A DNA stretch of 52,831 bases from Anderseniella sp. GTDB taxonomy: Bacteria > Pseudomonadota > Alphaproteobacteria > Rhizobiales > Aestuariivirgaceae. The DNA lies in assembly GCA_028289645.1 (NCBI GenBank), contig JANQOK010000002.1:1-52831 (forward strand). Reading direction: 5' to 3'. The notes beneath the pieces were generated by a model that saw only the letters and a program-made list of their open reading frames with translations, had not been told where the DNA came from and made no database searches. This document shows positions 7,580-19,393 of the stretch, in pieces (the first letter of the stretch is position 1; each line of letters starts with the position of its first letter). A program made the position numbers and the translations under genes.

Positions 7580-8887
7580 ATGCTGCAAGACAAAGACCGG
7601 ATATTCACCAACCTCTATGGCCAGCACGATGTCGGCCTGAAAGGGGCCATGCGGCGCGGGGCGTGGGACGGCACCAAGGCCATGATCCAGTTAGGGCGCG
7701 ACGGCGTCATCGACCAGGTCAAGACATCCGGCCTTCGCGGCCGCGGCGGCGCTGGCTTTCCGACCGGGCTGAAATGGTCATTCATGCCCAAACAGTCGGA
7801 CGGTCGTCCGCATTATCTTGTGGTCAACGCCGATGAATCAGAGCCCGGCACCTGCAAGGACCGTGAAATCATGCGCCACGATCCGCACACGCTGGTCGAA
7901 GGTTGCCTGGTTGCCGGTTTCGCCATGGGCGCAAACACCGGCTACATCTATGTGCGCGGAGAGTTCATCCGCGAGCGCGAAGCTCTGCAGCGTGCCATCG
8001 ACGAGGCCTATGACGCCAAGCTGATCGGCAAGAACAACAAGCACGGCTGGGATTTCGATCTTTATGTCCACCATGGCGCCGGTGCCTATATCTGCGGCGA
8101 GGAAACTGCGTTGCTGGAAAGCCTGGAAGGCAAGAAGGGCCAGCCGCGGATGAAACCGCCGTTTCCGGCCAATGTCGGCCTGTACGGCGCCCCGACAACC
8201 GTCAACAACGTGGAATCAATCGCCGTTGTCCCGACGATCCTGCGCCGCGGGCCGGAGTGGTTTGCCGGTATCGGCCGGCCGAACAATGTCGGCACCAAGC
8301 TGTTCTGCATCTCCGGCCACGTGAACAGGCCGTGCACGGTTGAAGAGGAGATGGGGATTCCGTTTCGGGAGCTGATTGACCGTCATTGTGGCGGCATTCG
8401 CGGCGGCTGGGACAACCTGAAGGCGGTGATCCCCGGCGGATCGTCGGTGCCATGCGTGCCGTGCGATGACATACGCGACTGTCACATGGATTTCGACAGC
8501 CTGCGCGACCTGAAGTCGGGCCTGGGGACGGCCGCCGTCATCGTGATGGACAACTCCACCGATATGATCAAGGCGATCGCGCGGCTGGCCTATTTCTACA
8601 AGCACGAAAGCTGCGGCCAGTGTACACCGTGCCGCGAAGGCACAGGCTGGATGTGGCGTGTGCTCACCCGCATGGTCGAAGGCCGCGCCGAGAAGCGTGA
8701 AATCGACATGCTGCTGGACGTGTCCTACCAGATCGAGGGTCATACGATTTGCGCTCTTGGGGACGCGGCGGCGTGGCCGGTACAGGGCCTGATCCGGCAT
8801 TTCCGGCACGAAATCGAAGCACGTATTGATGAATTTTCAGCCCGGCCTGACCCTGACGGGGCAGTGACGCGCGTGGCGGCGGAGTAG
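7580..8887 (+). CDS. nuoF: NADH-quinone oxidoreductase subunit F (NADH- and FMN-binding)
   Basis: 435-aa 51-kDa subunit, the entry point for electrons: it binds NADH, FMN and cluster N3. The nucleotide-binding loop [13 protein letters not shown] is at residues 54-66, and the FMN/NADH-site motif [13 protein letters not shown] lies near residue 170. The [4Fe-4S] ligands are Cys345, Cys348, Cys351 ([11 protein letters not shown]) and Cys391 (TICALGD). Length is normal. It lies 6 bp after nuoE and 6 bp before nuoG. Confidence 0.98.
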   Translation: MLQDKDRIFTNLYGQHDVGLKGAMRRGAWDGTKAMIQLGRDGVIDQVKTSGLRGRGGAGFPTGLKWSFMPKQSDGRPHYLVVNADESEPGTCKDREIMRHDPHTLVEGCLVAGFAMGANTGYIYVRGEFIREREALQRAIDEAYDAKLIGKNNKHGWDFDLYVHHGAGAYICGEETALLESLEGKKGQPRMKPPFPANVGLYGAPTTVNNVESIAVVPTILRRGPEWFAGIGRPNNVGTKLFCISGHVNRPCTVEEEMGIPFRELIDRHCGGIRGGWDNLKAVIPGGSSVPCVPCDDIRDCHMDFDSLRDLKSGLGTAAVIVMDNSTDMIKAIARLAYFYKHESCGQCTPCREGTGWMWRVLTRMVEGRAEKREIDMLLDVSYQIEGHTICALGDAAAWPVQGLIRHFRHEIEARIDEFSARPDPDGAVTRVAAE

Positions 8888-8893
8888 ACCAGC

Positions 8894-10975
8894 ATGCCCA
8901 AGCTCATAGTCGACGGACAGGAAATCGAGGTCGAAAACGGTACCACGCTGATCCAGGCGTGCGAGGCTGCCGGCGCCGAGATTCCAAGGTTTTGCTATCA
9001 TGAGCGCCTGTCAATTGCCGGCAACTGCCGCATGTGCCTGGTTGAAGTGAAAGGCGCGCCGAAGCCGCAGGCGTCCTGCGCAATGTCCGTCAACGACCTG
9101 CGCCCTGGCCCCGAAGGCCAGCCGCCTGAGGTGCGCACCAATTCACCCCTGGTTAAGAAGGCCCGCGAAGGGGTCATGGAATTCCTGCTGATCAATCATC
9201 CGCTCGACTGCCCGATCTGCGATCAGGGCGGCGAGTGCGACCTGCAGGACCAGGCGATGGCTTATGGCATCGACAAGAACCGCTTTGACGAGAACAAGCG
9301 GGCGGTCGAGGACAAGTATATCGGCCCGCTGGTGAAGACCACCATGACCCGCTGCATCCAGTGCACAAGGTGCGTGCGGTTCACCACCGAAGTGGCCGGT
9401 ATCGAGGAACTCGGTGCAATCGGGCGCGGCGAGGACATGGAGATCACCACCTATCTCGAGCAGGCCATGACGTCGGAAATGCAGGGCAATGTGATTGACC
9501 TGTGTCCGGTAGGTGCATTGACATCGGCCCCGTACGAGTTCAAGGCGCGGCCCTGGGAATTGCGCAAGACCGAAACCATTGACGTGATGGATGCTGTCGG
9601 CTCGGCCATCCGGGTTGATGCGCGTGGCCGCGAGGTGATGCGTGTGCTGCCAAGACTGAACGAAGACGTCAACGAGGAATGGATTTCCGACAAATCGCGC
9701 TTTATCTGGGATGGTTTGCGCTCACAGCGTCTCGACAAGCCCTACATCCGGGAAAACGGCAAGCTCCGTGCCGCGGGCTGGGACGAGGCGTTTGAGCTGA
9801 TCGCGTCGAAGCTGAAGGCAGCCGGGCCCGACAGGACCGCGGCACTGGTTGGCGACTTGTGCGCCACCGAAGAAGTGTTCGCGCTGAAAAAGCTGATGGA
9901 AGAACTTGGGGTCAAGAACCTCGACTGCCGTGAGGCCGGTTCGCCGCTCGGCGCTGCAGGCGGCCGCGCCGGGTATATCTTCAATTCCACGATCGCCGGT
10001 ATAGAAGACGCCGACGCCATCATGCTGATCGGCACCAATCCGAGGCTGGAAGCGCCGGTGCTCAATGCCCGCATCCGCAAGCGCTATCTGGCTGGCGACT
10101 GCACCATTGGCGTCATTGGCGAGCGCGCCGATCTCACCTATCCATATACCTATCTGGGTGATGGCCCGGCCGCGCTGGCGGATCTGGCCAAGCACAGGAA
10201 GTCCAGGGCCAAGCGGCCGATGTTCATCATCGGGCAGGGTGCATTGTCCCGTCCAGACGGCGCGGCTGTGCTGGCAACCGCCATGCAGGCGGCGCAGTCG
10301 ATTGGCGTGGTCAAGAAGGACTGGAACGGTTTCAACGTGCTGCACACAGCCGCAGGCAGGGTGGGGGCGCTCGATGTTTGCGCGCTGCCGACACTGCCCG
10401 GTGGCTTGGATACGGCTGCTATCCTCAAGGGTGCGAAGGCGGGAAGTGTGGACGTCGTTTACCTGATGGGTGTCGACGAGATCGACATGAGCCAGCTTGG
10501 CGATGCCTTTGTCGTCTACCAGGGTTCCCACGGCGATGCCGGTGCCCATCGTGCAGACGTCATCCTGCCGGGTGCTGCCTATACCGAAAAATCGGCAACC
10601 TACGTGAATACCGAAGGGCGCCCGCAGATGGCCCGCCGGGCCAGCTTCCCGCCCGGCGATGCCCGTGAAGACTGGGCTATCATCCGTGCGCTTGCCGGCA
10701 AGATGGGCGTGTCATTAGGCTTCGATAATCTGGAGCACTTGCGCGCGTCGATGTACAAGGCCGCCCCGCAACTCGCAGCACTGGACACCGTTGAGGCGGC
10801 CGATGCCGGTGCGCTGGATGCACTTGCCGACGTCAAAGGTAAAATGACCTCCAAGGCATTCGCGTCTCCGGTCTCTGATTTTTACATGACCAACCCGATT
10901 GCGCGGGCCTCTGCCATCATGGCGCAGTGCTCGTCGCTGCGGGCAGGTCAGCAAAAGCTGGCCGCAGCGGAGTAG
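8894..10975 (+). CDS. nuoG: NADH-quinone oxidoreductase subunit G
   Basis: 693-aa 75-kDa subunit with the iron-sulfur chain of the peripheral arm. The N-terminal ferredoxin-like domain has [2Fe-2S] ligands Cys34, Cys45, Cys48 and Cys62. It is followed by a His/Cys [4Fe-4S] site (His102, Cys106, Cys109, Cys115) and a second [4Fe-4S] site (Cys154, Cys157, Cys160 and the Cys in DLCPVGAL). The remainder is a molybdopterin-oxidoreductase-like fold that has lost its cofactor in this family. The extra N7 cluster ligands of E. coli-type NuoG are not evident. Length matches alphaproteobacterial homologues. Confidence 0.97.
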   Translation: MPKLIVDGQEIEVENGTTLIQACEAAGAEIPRFCYHERLSIAGNCRMCLVEVKGAPKPQASCAMSVNDLRPGPEGQPPEVRTNSPLVKKAREGVMEFLLINHPLDCPICDQGGECDLQDQAMAYGIDKNRFDENKRAVEDKYIGPLVKTTMTRCIQCTRCVRFTTEVAGIEELGAIGRGEDMEITTYLEQAMTSEMQGNVIDLCPVGALTSAPYEFKARPWELRKTETIDVMDAVGSAIRVDARGREVMRVLPRLNEDVNEEWISDKSRFIWDGLRSQRLDKPYIRENGKLRAAGWDEAFELIASKLKAAGPDRTAALVGDLCATEEVFALKKLMEELGVKNLDCREAGSPLGAAGGRAGYIFNSTIAGIEDADAIMLIGTNPRLEAPVLNARIRKRYLAGDCTIGVIGERADLTYPYTYLGDGPAALADLAKHRKSRAKRPMFIIGQGALSRPDGAAVLATAMQAAQSIGVVKKDWNGFNVLHTAAGRVGALDVCALPTLPGGLDTAAILKGAKAGSVDVVYLMGVDEIDMSQLGDAFVVYQGSHGDAGAHRADVILPGAAYTEKSATYVNTEGRPQMARRASFPPGDAREDWAIIRALAGKMGVSLGFDNLEHLRASMYKAAPQLAALDTVEAADAGALDALADVKGKMTSKAFASPVSDFYMTNPIARASAIMAQCSSLRAGQQKLAAAE

Positions 10976-10984
10976 GACAGTCTC

Positions 10985-12019
10985 ATGAACGAAATACTCC
11001 TCACAATCGGATTTATCGTGCTGCAGTCTCTGGCCCTGCTGATATCGGTGCTGTTGATTGTCGCCTATCTGGTTTACGCCGACCGCAAGATCTGGGCAGC
11101 TGTGCAAATGCGCCGCGGTCCCAATGTCGTCGGACCGTGGGGACTGTTCCAGTCGTTTGCGGACATGATGAAATTCGTCTTCAAGGAAGTCGTCATTCCC
11201 GACGGTGCCAACAAGGGCGTGTTCCTGATTGCGCCCCTGGTGACCTGTATTCTGGCACTTTCAGCCTGGGTTGTCGTACCGGTGAACGCCGGATGGGTGG
11301 TCGCCGACATCAATGTCGGCATTCTGTTCCTGTTCGCGATTTCGTCGCTGGGCGTCTATGGCGTCATCATGGGCGGCTGGGCGTCCAACTCCAAATACCC
11401 GTTCCTGGGCGCCCTGCGCTCCGCGGCTCAGATGGTGTCCTACGAGGTGTCCATCGGCTTTGTCATCATCACCGTCCTGCTGTGTGCCGGCACGCTCAAC
11501 CTGAGCGGCATCGTGATGAGCCAGTCAACCGGCATCGGCACCTGGCTCGGGTTGCCGGGCTCGTTCCTGGACTGGTACTGGCTGCCGCTGCTGCCGATGT
11601 TCGTGGTGTTCTTCATATCAGCCCTGGCGGAAACAAATCGACCGCCGTTTGACCTGCCGGAAGCGGAATCCGAACTGGTCGCCGGTTTCATGGTCGAGTA
11701 TTCATCGACACCGTACATGCTGTTCATGCTGGGTGAGTATGTCTCGATATCCCTGATGTGTGCCATGACGGCCATCTTGTTCCTCGGTGGCTGGCTGCCG
11801 CCGATCGATATCGTGCCATTCACCTGGGTACCGGGCGTGTTCTGGTTCATGGCCAAGGTGTTCCTGGTGTTTTTCATGTTTGCCATGGTCAAGGCGTTCG
11901 TGCCGCGCTATCGCTATGACCAGTTGATGCGTCTGGGCTGGAAAGTGTTTTTGCCGATTTCACTAGGCTGGGTTGTGGTCACCGCTGGTGTCATAACAGC
12001 CCTCGGCGTGGCACCCTGA
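10985..12019 (+). CDS. nuoH: NADH-quinone oxidoreductase subunit H
   Basis: 344-aa integral membrane subunit with about eight helices that connects the quinone pocket to the proton-pumping arm. Recognisable family segments are [20 protein letters not shown] after helix 1, and [20 protein letters not shown] in the conserved acidic loop between helices 5 and 6. The start ATG follows AGGA at suitable spacing, 9 bp after nuoG. Confidence 0.97.
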   Translation: MNEILLTIGFIVLQSLALLISVLLIVAYLVYADRKIWAAVQMRRGPNVVGPWGLFQSFADMMKFVFKEVVIPDGANKGVFLIAPLVTCILALSAWVVVPVNAGWVVADINVGILFLFAISSLGVYGVIMGGWASNSKYPFLGALRSAAQMVSYEVSIGFVIITVLLCAGTLNLSGIVMSQSTGIGTWLGLPGSFLDWYWLPLLPMFVVFFISALAETNRPPFDLPEAESELVAGFMVEYSSTPYMLFMLGEYVSISLMCAMTAILFLGGWLPPIDIVPFTWVPGVFWFMAKVFLVFFMFAMVKAFVPRYRYDQLMRLGWKVFLPISLGWVVVTAGVITALGVAP

Positions 12020-12043
12020 GATGGGATGGAAAGCGAGAGCGCT

Positions 12044-12532
12044 ATGAGACTTGCCCAAGCTGCCAAATCAGTATTCCTGAAGGAGTTCATCGACGCGTTC
12101 TTCATGTCGATGCGGTACTTCTTTGCGCCCAAGGCAACCGTGAACTACCCGTTTGAGAAGGGGCCGGTCAGCCCGCGCTTTCGCGGTGAGCATGCGCTGC
12201 GCCGTTATCCCAACGGCGAAGAACGCTGCATCGCCTGCAAGCTGTGCGAGGCCATCTGTCCGGCCCAGGCGATTACCATTGAAGCAGGTCCGCGCCGCAA
12301 TGACGGCACCCGGCGCACCACGCGCTATGACATCGATATGGTCAAGTGCATCTATTGCGGTTTTTGCCAGGAGGCCTGCCCGGTGGACGCGATCGTGGAG
12401 GGGCCGAATTTTGAATTTGCCACCGAGACCCGTGAGGAACTGCTGTTCGACAAGGACAAGCTGCTGGCCAACGGCGACAGGTGGGAACGCGAGATTGCGT
12501 CGAATATGGTCATGGATGCACCGTATCGCTGA
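12044..12532 (+). CDS. nuoI: NADH-quinone oxidoreductase subunit I
   Basis: 162-aa ferredoxin-like subunit that holds clusters N6a and N6b and links NuoG to NuoB. Two classic 8Fe ferredoxin motifs are present: Cys62/65/68/72 ([12 protein letters not shown]) and Cys102/105/108/112 ([12 protein letters not shown]). The ATG at 12044 gives the usual family length; an in-frame ATG at 12026 would add six residues and cannot be excluded. A 71-bp gap with a small GCCGG/CCGGC hairpin (12571-12585) separates it from nuoJ. Confidence 0.96.
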   Translation: MRLAQAAKSVFLKEFIDAFFMSMRYFFAPKATVNYPFEKGPVSPRFRGEHALRRYPNGEERCIACKLCEAICPAQAITIEAGPRRNDGTRRTTRYDIDMVKCIYCGFCQEACPVDAIVEGPNFEFATETREELLFDKDKLLANGDRWEREIASNMVMDAPYR

Positions 12533-12603
12533 CTGACCGGGGCGCATGCACGCGCGGGATGAGGATAATGGCCGGTTGATCCGGCAAGACAGGGGTTGAA
12601 GAG

Positions 12604-13218
12604 ATGGCAGTAACTGCCGCGTTTTTCTATCTGTTTGCTACCGTTGCCATAGCATCGGCGGTAATGGTGATTGCCTCGCGCAATCCGGTTCACTCGGTGC
12701 TGTTCCTGATCCTGACGTTTTTCAACGCCTCGGGACTGTTCATCCTGCTTGGCGCTGAATTCCTCGCCATGATACTGGTGGTGGTCTATGTGGGCGCGGT
12801 TGCGGTGCTGTTCCTGTTTGTCGTGATGATGCTGGACATCGACTTTTCCGAGCTGCGCGAAGGCATGCTGACCTATGCGCCGTTCGGCATGGTGGTCGGA
12901 CTGATACTGTTTACCGAACTGGCCCTGGTGCTGGGCGTGTGGGCATTTTCTCCGGAGGCCGCCGGCGCGCTCGCCGCACCGGCACCGGAGGCCAGTGTTG
13001 CCACCAACACCGAGGCGCTCGGGCGGTTGCTGTACACCCGCTATATCTACTTTTTCCAGGCGGCTGGCCTGGTGCTGCTGGTGGCCATGATCGGCGCGAT
13101 TGTGCTGACACTGCGCCACAAGGAAGGCGTCAAACGCCAGAACATTTCCGACCAGGTGGCGCGCAGCCCGGCAACGGCTGTCGAGGTGCGCAAGGTCAAG
13201 CCGGGGCAGGGGATCTAA
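12604..13218 (+). CDS. nuoJ: NADH-quinone oxidoreductase subunit J
   Basis: 204-aa membrane subunit of the proton-pumping arm (ND6 family) with five hydrophobic helices. Conserved features are NPVHSVLFLILTFFNASGLF in helix 2 and FLAMILVVVYVGAVAVLFLFV in helix 3, where the family has its pi-bulge glycine. The C-terminal tail is hydrophilic (RHKEGVKRQ). AGGGG precedes the start at normal spacing. nuoK starts 3 bp after its stop. Confidence 0.96.
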   Translation: MAVTAAFFYLFATVAIASAVMVIASRNPVHSVLFLILTFFNASGLFILLGAEFLAMILVVVYVGAVAVLFLFVVMMLDIDFSELREGMLTYAPFGMVVGLILFTELALVLGVWAFSPEAAGALAAPAPEASVATNTEALGRLLYTRYIYFFQAAGLVLLVAMIGAIVLTLRHKEGVKRQNISDQVARSPATAVEVRKVKPGQGI

Positions 13219-13221
13219 ACC

Positions 13222-13530
13222 ATGACAATCGGACTGGGACACTACCTCACTGTTGCGGCAATTCTGTTTACGATCGGGATATTCGGCATCTTCCTGAACC
13301 GCAAGAACGTGATCATCATCCTGATGTCGATCGAGCTGATGCTGCTGTCGGTCAATATCAACCTGGTTGCCTTTTCTTCGTTCCTGAACGACATGGTGGG
13401 CCAGGTGTTCGCACTGCTGGTGCTGACCGTTGCCGCCGGGGAGGCAGCCATCGGACTGGCCATTCTGGTTACTTACTTCCGCAACCGTGGCTCGATTGCG
13501 GTTGAAGACATCAACATGATGAAGGGCTGA
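13222..13530 (+). CDS. nuoK: NADH-quinone oxidoreductase subunit K
   Basis: 102-aa membrane subunit (ND4L family) with three helices, related to the MrpC antiporter subunit. It carries the two membrane glutamates used in proton transfer, in [17 protein letters not shown] and [15 protein letters not shown]. Length is exactly as expected. It lies between nuoJ and nuoL with gaps of 3 and 18 bp. Confidence 0.97.
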   Translation: MTIGLGHYLTVAAILFTIGIFGIFLNRKNVIIILMSIELMLLSVNINLVAFSSFLNDMVGQVFALLVLTVAAGEAAIGLAILVTYFRNRGSIAVEDINMMKG

Positions 13531-13548
13531 CGGGAAAAGTTTGACGCC

Positions 13549-15534
13549 ATGAACACCATCTTCCTACTCATCGTGTTTCTGCCACTGATCGGCGCCCTGA
13601 TATCGGGAATTTTCGGCACGACACTGCTGCGCGGAACCCAGGAACAGTCGGGCCACGCAGGCCACCACCACGGTCCCGCCTGGCCACAGGTATTGCCGAC
13701 AGCATTGCTGTTGATATCCGCGGCCTTGTCGTGGATCGCGTTTTTTGATGTCGCGATCAACGAGAATTCCTACAAGGTAGAAGTGCTGACCTGGATCCGC
13801 TCCGGCGGGCTCGCCGCCGATTGGGTCTTGCGTATCGATACGCTGACCGCGGTCATGCTTGTGGTGGTCACCACGGTATCGTCTCTCGTGCATGTCTATT
13901 CTATCGGCTATATGAGCCACGACGACAACCAGCCGCGGTTTTTCTCATACCTGTCGTTCTTCACCTTCGCCATGCTGATGCTGGTCACGGCAGACAACCT
14001 GCTGCAGATGTTTTTCGGTTGGGAAGGCGTAGGCCTGGCGTCCTATCTGCTTATCGGGTTCTGGTACAAGAAGCCGTCAGCCAACGCCGCGGCGATCAAG
14101 GCTTTTGTCGTCAACCGTGTCGGTGATTTCGGTTTCGCACTGGGCATTTTCGCGACTTTCGCCGTGTTCCAGTCCATCGAGTTCGACACCATTTTCGCCG
14201 CCGCCGGAGGGCAGACCGGCAAGACCGTGCAGTTCCTGTCGTGGGAGCTGGACGTGATGACGCTTATCTGCCTGTTGTTGTTCATGGGCGCCATGGGCAA
14301 ATCCGCCCAGTTCCTGCTGCACACCTGGCTGCCGGACGCCATGGAAGGCCCGACGCCGGTGTCGGCACTGATCCATGCTGCGACCATGGTCACGGCCGGC
14401 GTGTTCCTGGTGGCGCGCATGTCGCCGATATTTGAACTGTCGGCCACCGCGCTGACCGTGGTGACGGTGATCGGGGCCATCACCGCCTTCTTCGCCGCGA
14501 CTGTGGGCCTGGTCCAGAACGACATCAAGCGGGTGATTGCCTATTCCACATGCTCACAGCTCGGCTACATGTTCGTTGCTCTCGGCGTCGGCGCCTATGG
14601 CGTGGCCATCTTCCATCTGTTCACGCACGCCTTCTTCAAGGCGTTGCTGTTCCTCGGTTCCGGTTCCGTCATCCATGCCATGTCCGACGAACAGGACATG
14701 CGCAATATGGGCGGTCTTGCGCCGCAGCTCAAACTGACCTGGATCATGATGCTGATCGGAACGCTTGCGCTGACCGGCTTCCCGCTGACGGCGGGATACT
14801 TCTCCAAGGACGCCATCATCGAAGGCGCATTTGCGGCTCAGGGCGGCGCTGCCACCATGGCGTTCTGGCTGTTGGTGATTTCTGCCTGCTTCACATCGTT
14901 CTATTCCTGGCGTCTGATTTTCATGACATTCCACGGCAAGCCCCGTGCCAGCCGTGATGTCATGAACCACGTGCATGAATCGCCATATGTCATGCTGGTG
15001 CCGCTGTTTGTGCTGGCCGTTGGTGCTCTGTTTGCCGGACTGGCATTCAAGGAGCAGTTCATTGGTCATGACGAGGCGCTGTTCTGGGGAACCTCGCTGT
15101 TCAGGTTGCCGGAGAACAATATTGTTACCGAGCTGCACAATGTGCCGGGCTGGGTCGTCTGGTCCCCGTTTGTTGCGATGGTCATAGGCTTTGCGCTGGC
15201 ATGGCTGTTCTATATCCGTAATCCGGAATTGCCGAAGCAGCTGGCTGCCCAGAACGAGCCGCTCTACAAGTTCTTGCTCAACAAGTGGTACTTTGACGAA
15301 CTGTACGATCTCATCTTTGTTCGTCCGGCCATGTGGCTGGGACGCTTCCTGTGGAAGAAGGGTGACGGCTGGATGATTGACGGCTTCGGGCCGGATGGTG
15401 TTTCGGCCCGCGTCATGGGGGCTGCCGGCCGCATCGTGAAGCTGCAGTCCGGCTTTGTTTATCACTACGCCTTTGCCATGCTGCTCGGGGCCGCGTTCCT
15501 GATCACCTGGTACATGTTCGCAGGAGCACAATGA
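13549..15534 (+). CDS. nuoL: NADH-quinone oxidoreductase subunit L
   Basis: 661-aa antiporter-like subunit (ND5 family), the distal proton channel of complex I, with the long lateral helix at its C-terminus. The antiporter core shows [20 protein letters not shown] (helix with the conserved Glu), [20 protein letters not shown] (discontinuous helix with channel lysine nearby) and the [14 protein letters not shown] segment. A His-rich luminal loop (GHAGHHHGP) follows helix 1. The TGA overlaps the nuoM start. Confidence 0.97.
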   Translation: MNTIFLLIVFLPLIGALISGIFGTTLLRGTQEQSGHAGHHHGPAWPQVLPTALLLISAALSWIAFFDVAINENSYKVEVLTWIRSGGLAADWVLRIDTLTAVMLVVVTTVSSLVHVYSIGYMSHDDNQPRFFSYLSFFTFAMLMLVTADNLLQMFFGWEGVGLASYLLIGFWYKKPSANAAAIKAFVVNRVGDFGFALGIFATFAVFQSIEFDTIFAAAGGQTGKTVQFLSWELDVMTLICLLLFMGAMGKSAQFLLHTWLPDAMEGPTPVSALIHAATMVTAGVFLVARMSPIFELSATALTVVTVIGAITAFFAATVGLVQNDIKRVIAYSTCSQLGYMFVALGVGAYGVAIFHLFTHAFFKALLFLGSGSVIHAMSDEQDMRNMGGLAPQLKLTWIMMLIGTLALTGFPLTAGYFSKDAIIEGAFAAQGGAATMAFWLLVISACFTSFYSWRLIFMTFHGKPRASRDVMNHVHESPYVMLVPLFVLAVGALFAGLAFKEQFIGHDEALFWGTSLFRLPENNIVTELHNVPGWVVWSPFVAMVIGFALAWLFYIRNPELPKQLAAQNEPLYKFLLNKWYFDELYDLIFVRPAMWLGRFLWKKGDGWMIDGFGPDGVSARVMGAAGRIVKLQSGFVYHYAFAMLLGAAFLITWYMFAGAQ

Positions 15535-17060
15535 TGACCGGCTGGTACATTCTATCAACGATCACTTTCCTGCCCATGGTTGGAGCCCTGTTCATCCTGG
15601 TGATCCGGGGCGACGACGCCGTTGCACGGCGCAACATGCGCGCTACTGCTTTGTCCGTGACCCTGATCACGTTCGTGCTGTCCCTGTTGGCGTGGAACGG
15701 CTTCGACCCGGCGCAACCGGGCTTTCAGCTTGAAGACAAGGTCACCTGGCTGGGCGGCCTGATGACCTACCATCTTGGTGTCGACGGTATCTCCATGCCG
15801 TTCGTGCTTCTCACCACGGCGATGATGCCATTGTGCATCATTGCAAGCTGGGGTGTGGAGAAGCGCGTCAAGGAATACATGATCGCATTCCTGGTCCTGG
15901 AAACGCTGATGATCGGCGTATTCTGCGCGCTGGATCTGGTGTTGTTCTACTTGTTCTTCGAAGCAGGCCTGATCCCGATGTTCCTGATCATCGGCATTTG
16001 GGGCGGTGCCCGGCGTGTGTATGCCAGTTTCAAGTTCTTCCTGTACACGCTGCTCGGCTCGGTGTTGATGCTGCTGGCCATCATGGCGATGTATTCATAT
16101 GCCGGCACCACCGATATTGCCGAAATACTGGCCGACAAGAACTTCCCGGCCGAGATGCAGACCTGGCTGTGGCTGGCATTCTTTGCCTCCTTTGCGGTGA
16201 AATTGCCGATGTGGCCCGTGCACACCTGGCTGCCTGATGCACACGTCGAAGCACCGACCGCCGGTTCTGTCGTGCTGGCAGCCATCCTGCTGAAAATGGG
16301 CGGTTACGGCTTCCTGCGGTTCTCTCTGCCGATGTTTCCGTTGGCTTCGGAAATGTTTGCGCCAATGGTGTTTGTCCTCTCGGTGGTGGCCATTGTCTAC
16401 ACGTCACTGGTCGCGCTGATGCAGGAGGACATGAAGAAGCTCATCGCCTATTCATCGGTCGCGCATATGGGCTTTGTCACCATGGGCATCTTCTCGATGA
16501 ACAAGCAGGGCATTGATGGCGCGATTTTCCAGATGATAAGCCATGGGTTTATCTCAGGCGCACTGTTCCTGTGTGTCGGCGTCGTCTATGACCGCATGCA
16601 CACCCGCGAGATTGCCGCCTATGGCGGCCTGGTCAACCGAATGCCGGCCTATGCGGCGATCTTCCTGCTGTTCACCATGGCCAATGTCGGGCTGCCTGGA
16701 ACGTCCGGGTTTGTCGGCGAGTTCCTCACCCTGACCGGCGCCTACAAGGCCAACACCTGGGTGGCGTTTTTCGCCACCACCGGCGTCATCTTGTCGGCAG
16801 GTTACGCCTTGTGGCTGTACCGCAGGGTCGTGTTTGGCGTGTTGCAGAAGGACAGCTTGAAGGCGATTGCCGACATCACGCCGCGCGAGGCCGTCACCTT
16901 GGTGCCGCTGGTTGCCGCAACGGTCTATTTCGGTGTCTATCCGGCGCCGGTGATGACCGCAATTTCCGCTTCCGTGGACAATCTGCTGGTCGACATGCAG
17001 ACGGCACTTGATGCCCAGTCCGCAATTGTGCGCGCAGCAGCGGCAGCGGTTGGAAACTAG
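15531..17060 (+). CDS. nuoM: NADH-quinone oxidoreductase subunit M
   Basis: 509-aa antiporter-like subunit (ND4 family), the second proton channel. Signature segments are [21 protein letters not shown] with the key Glu, [20 protein letters not shown], and [16 protein letters not shown]. Two adjacent ATG codons (15531 and 15534) are possible. AGGAG at 15522-15526 is 4 nt from the first and 7 nt from the second, so initiation at 15534 may be favoured; the difference is one residue. Confidence 0.97.
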   Translation: MMTGWYILSTITFLPMVGALFILVIRGDDAVARRNMRATALSVTLITFVLSLLAWNGFDPAQPGFQLEDKVTWLGGLMTYHLGVDGISMPFVLLTTAMMPLCIIASWGVEKRVKEYMIAFLVLETLMIGVFCALDLVLFYLFFEAGLIPMFLIIGIWGGARRVYASFKFFLYTLLGSVLMLLAIMAMYSYAGTTDIAEILADKNFPAEMQTWLWLAFFASFAVKLPMWPVHTWLPDAHVEAPTAGSVVLAAILLKMGGYGFLRFSLPMFPLASEMFAPMVFVLSVVAIVYTSLVALMQEDMKKLIAYSSVAHMGFVTMGIFSMNKQGIDGAIFQMISHGFISGALFLCVGVVYDRMHTREIAAYGGLVNRMPAYAAIFLLFTMANVGLPGTSGFVGEFLTLTGAYKANTWVAFFATTGVILSAGYALWLYRRVVFGVLQKDSLKAIADITPREAVTLVPLVAATVYFGVYPAPVMTAISASVDNLLVDMQTALDAQSAIVRAAAAAVGN

Positions 17061-17140
17061 AAAATGTTAGCTGAAGCGATCGGGCATGAACGCCGTATCG
17101 GATTGGCTTCAAAGGGATTGAGAAAGTCAGGATCGGGCAA

Positions 17141-18589
17141 ATGGGCAATATACTAGCGATAGCCGATGCAACTGCCGCGCTGCCGGAAATTTTCCTGGCA
17201 GTTGTCACCATGGCATTGCTGATGCTCGGCGTGTTCTCCCGGCGTAATCCAACTGAATTGATCAACACATTGGCGCTTGCATCTCTGGCGATCACCGCCG
17301 CCCTGGTGGTGTTCATGTCGGATGGGTCAACCCAGCGTGCCTTCCTCGACAGCTTTGTCGTGGATGGCTTTGCCCGATTCATGAAGATGCTCGTCCTGTT
17401 CGGCTCGGCTGCGGCAATCATCATGTCGTCCAGCTTCATGAAGACAGAGAAACTCGACCAGTTTGAGTACCCCGTGCTCATCATGATGGCCACGGTCGGC
17501 ATGATGATGATGATCTCGGCCCATGACCTGATTGCGCTTTACATGGGTCTGGAGTTGCAGTCGCTGTCGCTTTACGTGGTCGCCGCCTTCAATCGTGACA
17601 GCGCGCGCTCGTCAGAAGCCGGGTTGAAGTACTTTGTCCTGGGCGCGTTGTCGTCGGGCATGCTGCTGTACGGCGCTTCGCTGATTTACGGATTTTCCGG
17701 CTCGGTGGCGTATGCCGACATTGCCCGCGCGGCAACCGGAGATGAAGTCGGCCTCGGCTTGCTGTTCGGTCTGGTATTCCTGATTTCAGGCATGGCTTTC
17801 AAAATATCGGCCGTACCGTTCCACATGTGGACGCCGGATGTGTATGAAGGCTCTCCGACGCCGGTAACCGCATTCTTCGCCGCCGCACCCAAAGTGGCCG
17901 CCATGGCCGTGTTCGTGCGCGTCATGCATGATGCGTTTGGCGGCGCGGTCTCCCAGTGGCAGCAAGTGATCGTGTTCATCTCCATAGCCTCTATGGTGCT
18001 TGGCGCGTTTGCCGCCATCGGCCAGAGCAATATCAAGCGCCTGCTGGCATACTCATCGATCGGTCACATGGGCTATGCGTTGGTCGGCCTTGCAGCTGGC
18101 ACCCAGGCCGGCGTCCGCGGTGTGGTCATCTATATGGCCATATACATGATCACGACCCTGGGCGCATTTGCCTGCGTGATCTACATGCGCCGGCGCGGCA
18201 CTTCGGTAGAGCGGATTTCAGACTTGGCCGGACTGGCGCGCAATGACAGCGTGATGGCATTCGTGTTTTCAATGCTCATGTTCTCGCTGGCAGGCATTCC
18301 GCCGCTGGCAGGGTTCTTCGGCAAGTACTTCGTGTTTTTGGCCGCAATCGACGCGAAGATGTACACGCTTGCTGTTATCGGGGTCTTGGCCTCGGTTGTG
18401 TCGGCATTCTATTACCTGAGGGTCGTCAAGATCATGTATTTTGACGAACCTGCTGACGAATTTGATTCTGCGCCAATGGAGATAAGAGTCATTGCCGTTG
18501 CCGCCGGTGTGATGGCCGTGGGCTTGGTCCTGGTTCTCAAACAGCTCAACATTGCAGCCAATGCTGCAGCGGCATCATTGTTCCTGTGA
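17141..18589 (+). CDS. nuoN: NADH-quinone oxidoreductase subunit N
   Basis: 482-aa antiporter-like subunit (ND2 family), the third proton channel, next to NuoK. Typical motifs are LIALYMGLELQSLSLYVVAA, the channel segment KISAVPFHMWTPDVYEGSPT, and AYSSIGHMGYALVGLAAGT. The 80-bp spacer before it is the largest within nuoJ-N and contains nested short inverted repeats (TGAAGC/GCTTCA and CGAT/ATCG). It may hold an mRNA structure that tunes expression. The stop overlaps birA. Confidence 0.97.
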   Translation: MGNILAIADATAALPEIFLAVVTMALLMLGVFSRRNPTELINTLALASLAITAALVVFMSDGSTQRAFLDSFVVDGFARFMKMLVLFGSAAAIIMSSSFMKTEKLDQFEYPVLIMMATVGMMMMISAHDLIALYMGLELQSLSLYVVAAFNRDSARSSEAGLKYFVLGALSSGMLLYGASLIYGFSGSVAYADIARAATGDEVGLGLLFGLVFLISGMAFKISAVPFHMWTPDVYEGSPTPVTAFFAAAPKVAAMAVFVRVMHDAFGGAVSQWQQVIVFISIASMVLGAFAAIGQSNIKRLLAYSSIGHMGYALVGLAAGTQAGVRGVVIYMAIYMITTLGAFACVIYMRRRGTSVERISDLAGLARNDSVMAFVFSMLMFSLAGIPPLAGFFGKYFVFLAAIDAKMYTLAVIGVLASVVSAFYYLRVVKIMYFDEPADEFDSAPMEIRVIAVAAGVMAVGLVLVLKQLNIAANAAAASLFL

Positions 18590-19332
18590 GCGCGGCTCCC
18601 AGCGGGTTGCCTGAGATTGTCTGGCACGACAGTGTCGGGTCCACCAATGATGAAGCACGCGCGCGGGTGGACGGCGGTGAGTTGCAACCGGCCTGGATCG
18701 CAGCCGCCGAGCAGACCAGCGGAAAAGGCAGACTGGGGCGTAACTGGGTTTCCAGGCCGGGTAATCTGTACGCCAGCCTCGCATGGCCGTCAGATGTGGA
18801 GCCGAAGCGTCTTGCGAGCCTGTCTCTCGTCGCAGGTCTGGCGGTTCGCGATGCCGTTATTGAGACCGGTGTCACGACACCCGTTCAGTTGAAATGGCCC
18901 AATGACGTTCTGGTTGGCGGCAGGAAAGTATCGGGTATCCTCATAGAAACAATGACAAAACCAGGTGGGCATATCGCCATTATCGGCTGCGGGATCAATC
19001 TGATGCATCATCCGGACGATACCCGATGGCCTGCGACAGATCTGTCTGCCTGTGGTATCGCGGCTAAGCCGCGCGAAACGCTGGAGATGCTGCGAGGCGC
19101 GATGGATGTACGCCTGCGGCAGTGGGCAGACGGTGCGGGATTGGCCGCAATTCATGATGATTGGATGAGAGCCGCTTTGGGGCGTGGCGCCCGGATATCT
19201 GTTGCAGGCGGCAAGCAGGGCGTCTTCACAGGGTTGAGCGATGCCGGCGCGCTGCAACTGACACTGGACGATGGTTCGTTGTGGACCCATCATGCCGGAG
19301 ATGTTGAGTGGCTGGGGCAGCATGGCTCCTAG
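18586..19332 (+). CDS. birA: Biotin--[acetyl-CoA-carboxylase] ligase
   Basis: 248-aa class I biotin protein ligase. It activates biotin with ATP to biotinyl-5'-AMP and attaches it to carboxylase carrier domains. It lacks the DNA-binding N-terminus of E. coli BirA, so it is probably a ligase only. The biotinyl-AMP loop appears as GKGRLGR (residues 46-52, GRGRRG-like). The catalytic KWPNDV is at 103-108, followed by GRKVSGILIE with the conserved lysine. The GTG start overlaps the nuoN stop, so it is likely translated with the nuo operon, a common arrangement in Hyphomicrobiales. Confidence 0.92.
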   Translation: MSAAPSGLPEIVWHDSVGSTNDEARARVDGGELQPAWIAAAEQTSGKGRLGRNWVSRPGNLYASLAWPSDVEPKRLASLSLVAGLAVRDAVIETGVTTPVQLKWPNDVLVGGRKVSGILIETMTKPGGHIAIIGCGINLMHHPDDTRWPATDLSACGIAAKPRETLEMLRGAMDVRLRQWADGAGLAAIHDDWMRAALGRGARISVAGGKQGVFTGLSDAGALQLTLDDGSLWTHHAGDVEWLGQHGS

Positions 19333-19370
19333 TGGGTCGATCATGCTGCACAGGTGGACTGAAACAGGCG

Positions 19371-19393
19371 CCGCAGGGCCATGTGCCCCGCGG
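19371..19393 (+). other. Hairpin in the birA-rnj spacer
   Basis: CCGC-a-GGGC (19371-19379) pairs with GCCC-c-GCGG (19385-19393) around the loop CATGT, with one internal A/C mismatch. No T-run follows, so it is not an obvious terminator. It may stabilise mRNA or mark a processing site. The rest of the 115-bp spacer shows nothing else. Confidence 0.35.

Noticed and set aside
6784-7611. Long minus-strand frame opposite nuoE
   Set aside because: Shadow of nuoE in high-GC sequence; the Ala/Lys-rich linker gives long antisense frames.
9722-10549. Long minus-strand frame opposite nuoG
   Set aside because: Antisense shadow of a clear gene, with no family motifs.
14554-15558. 334-codon minus-strand frame opposite nuoL
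   Set aside because: Antisense shadow; composition rich in Gln, His and Arg as expected from reversed membrane-protein codons.
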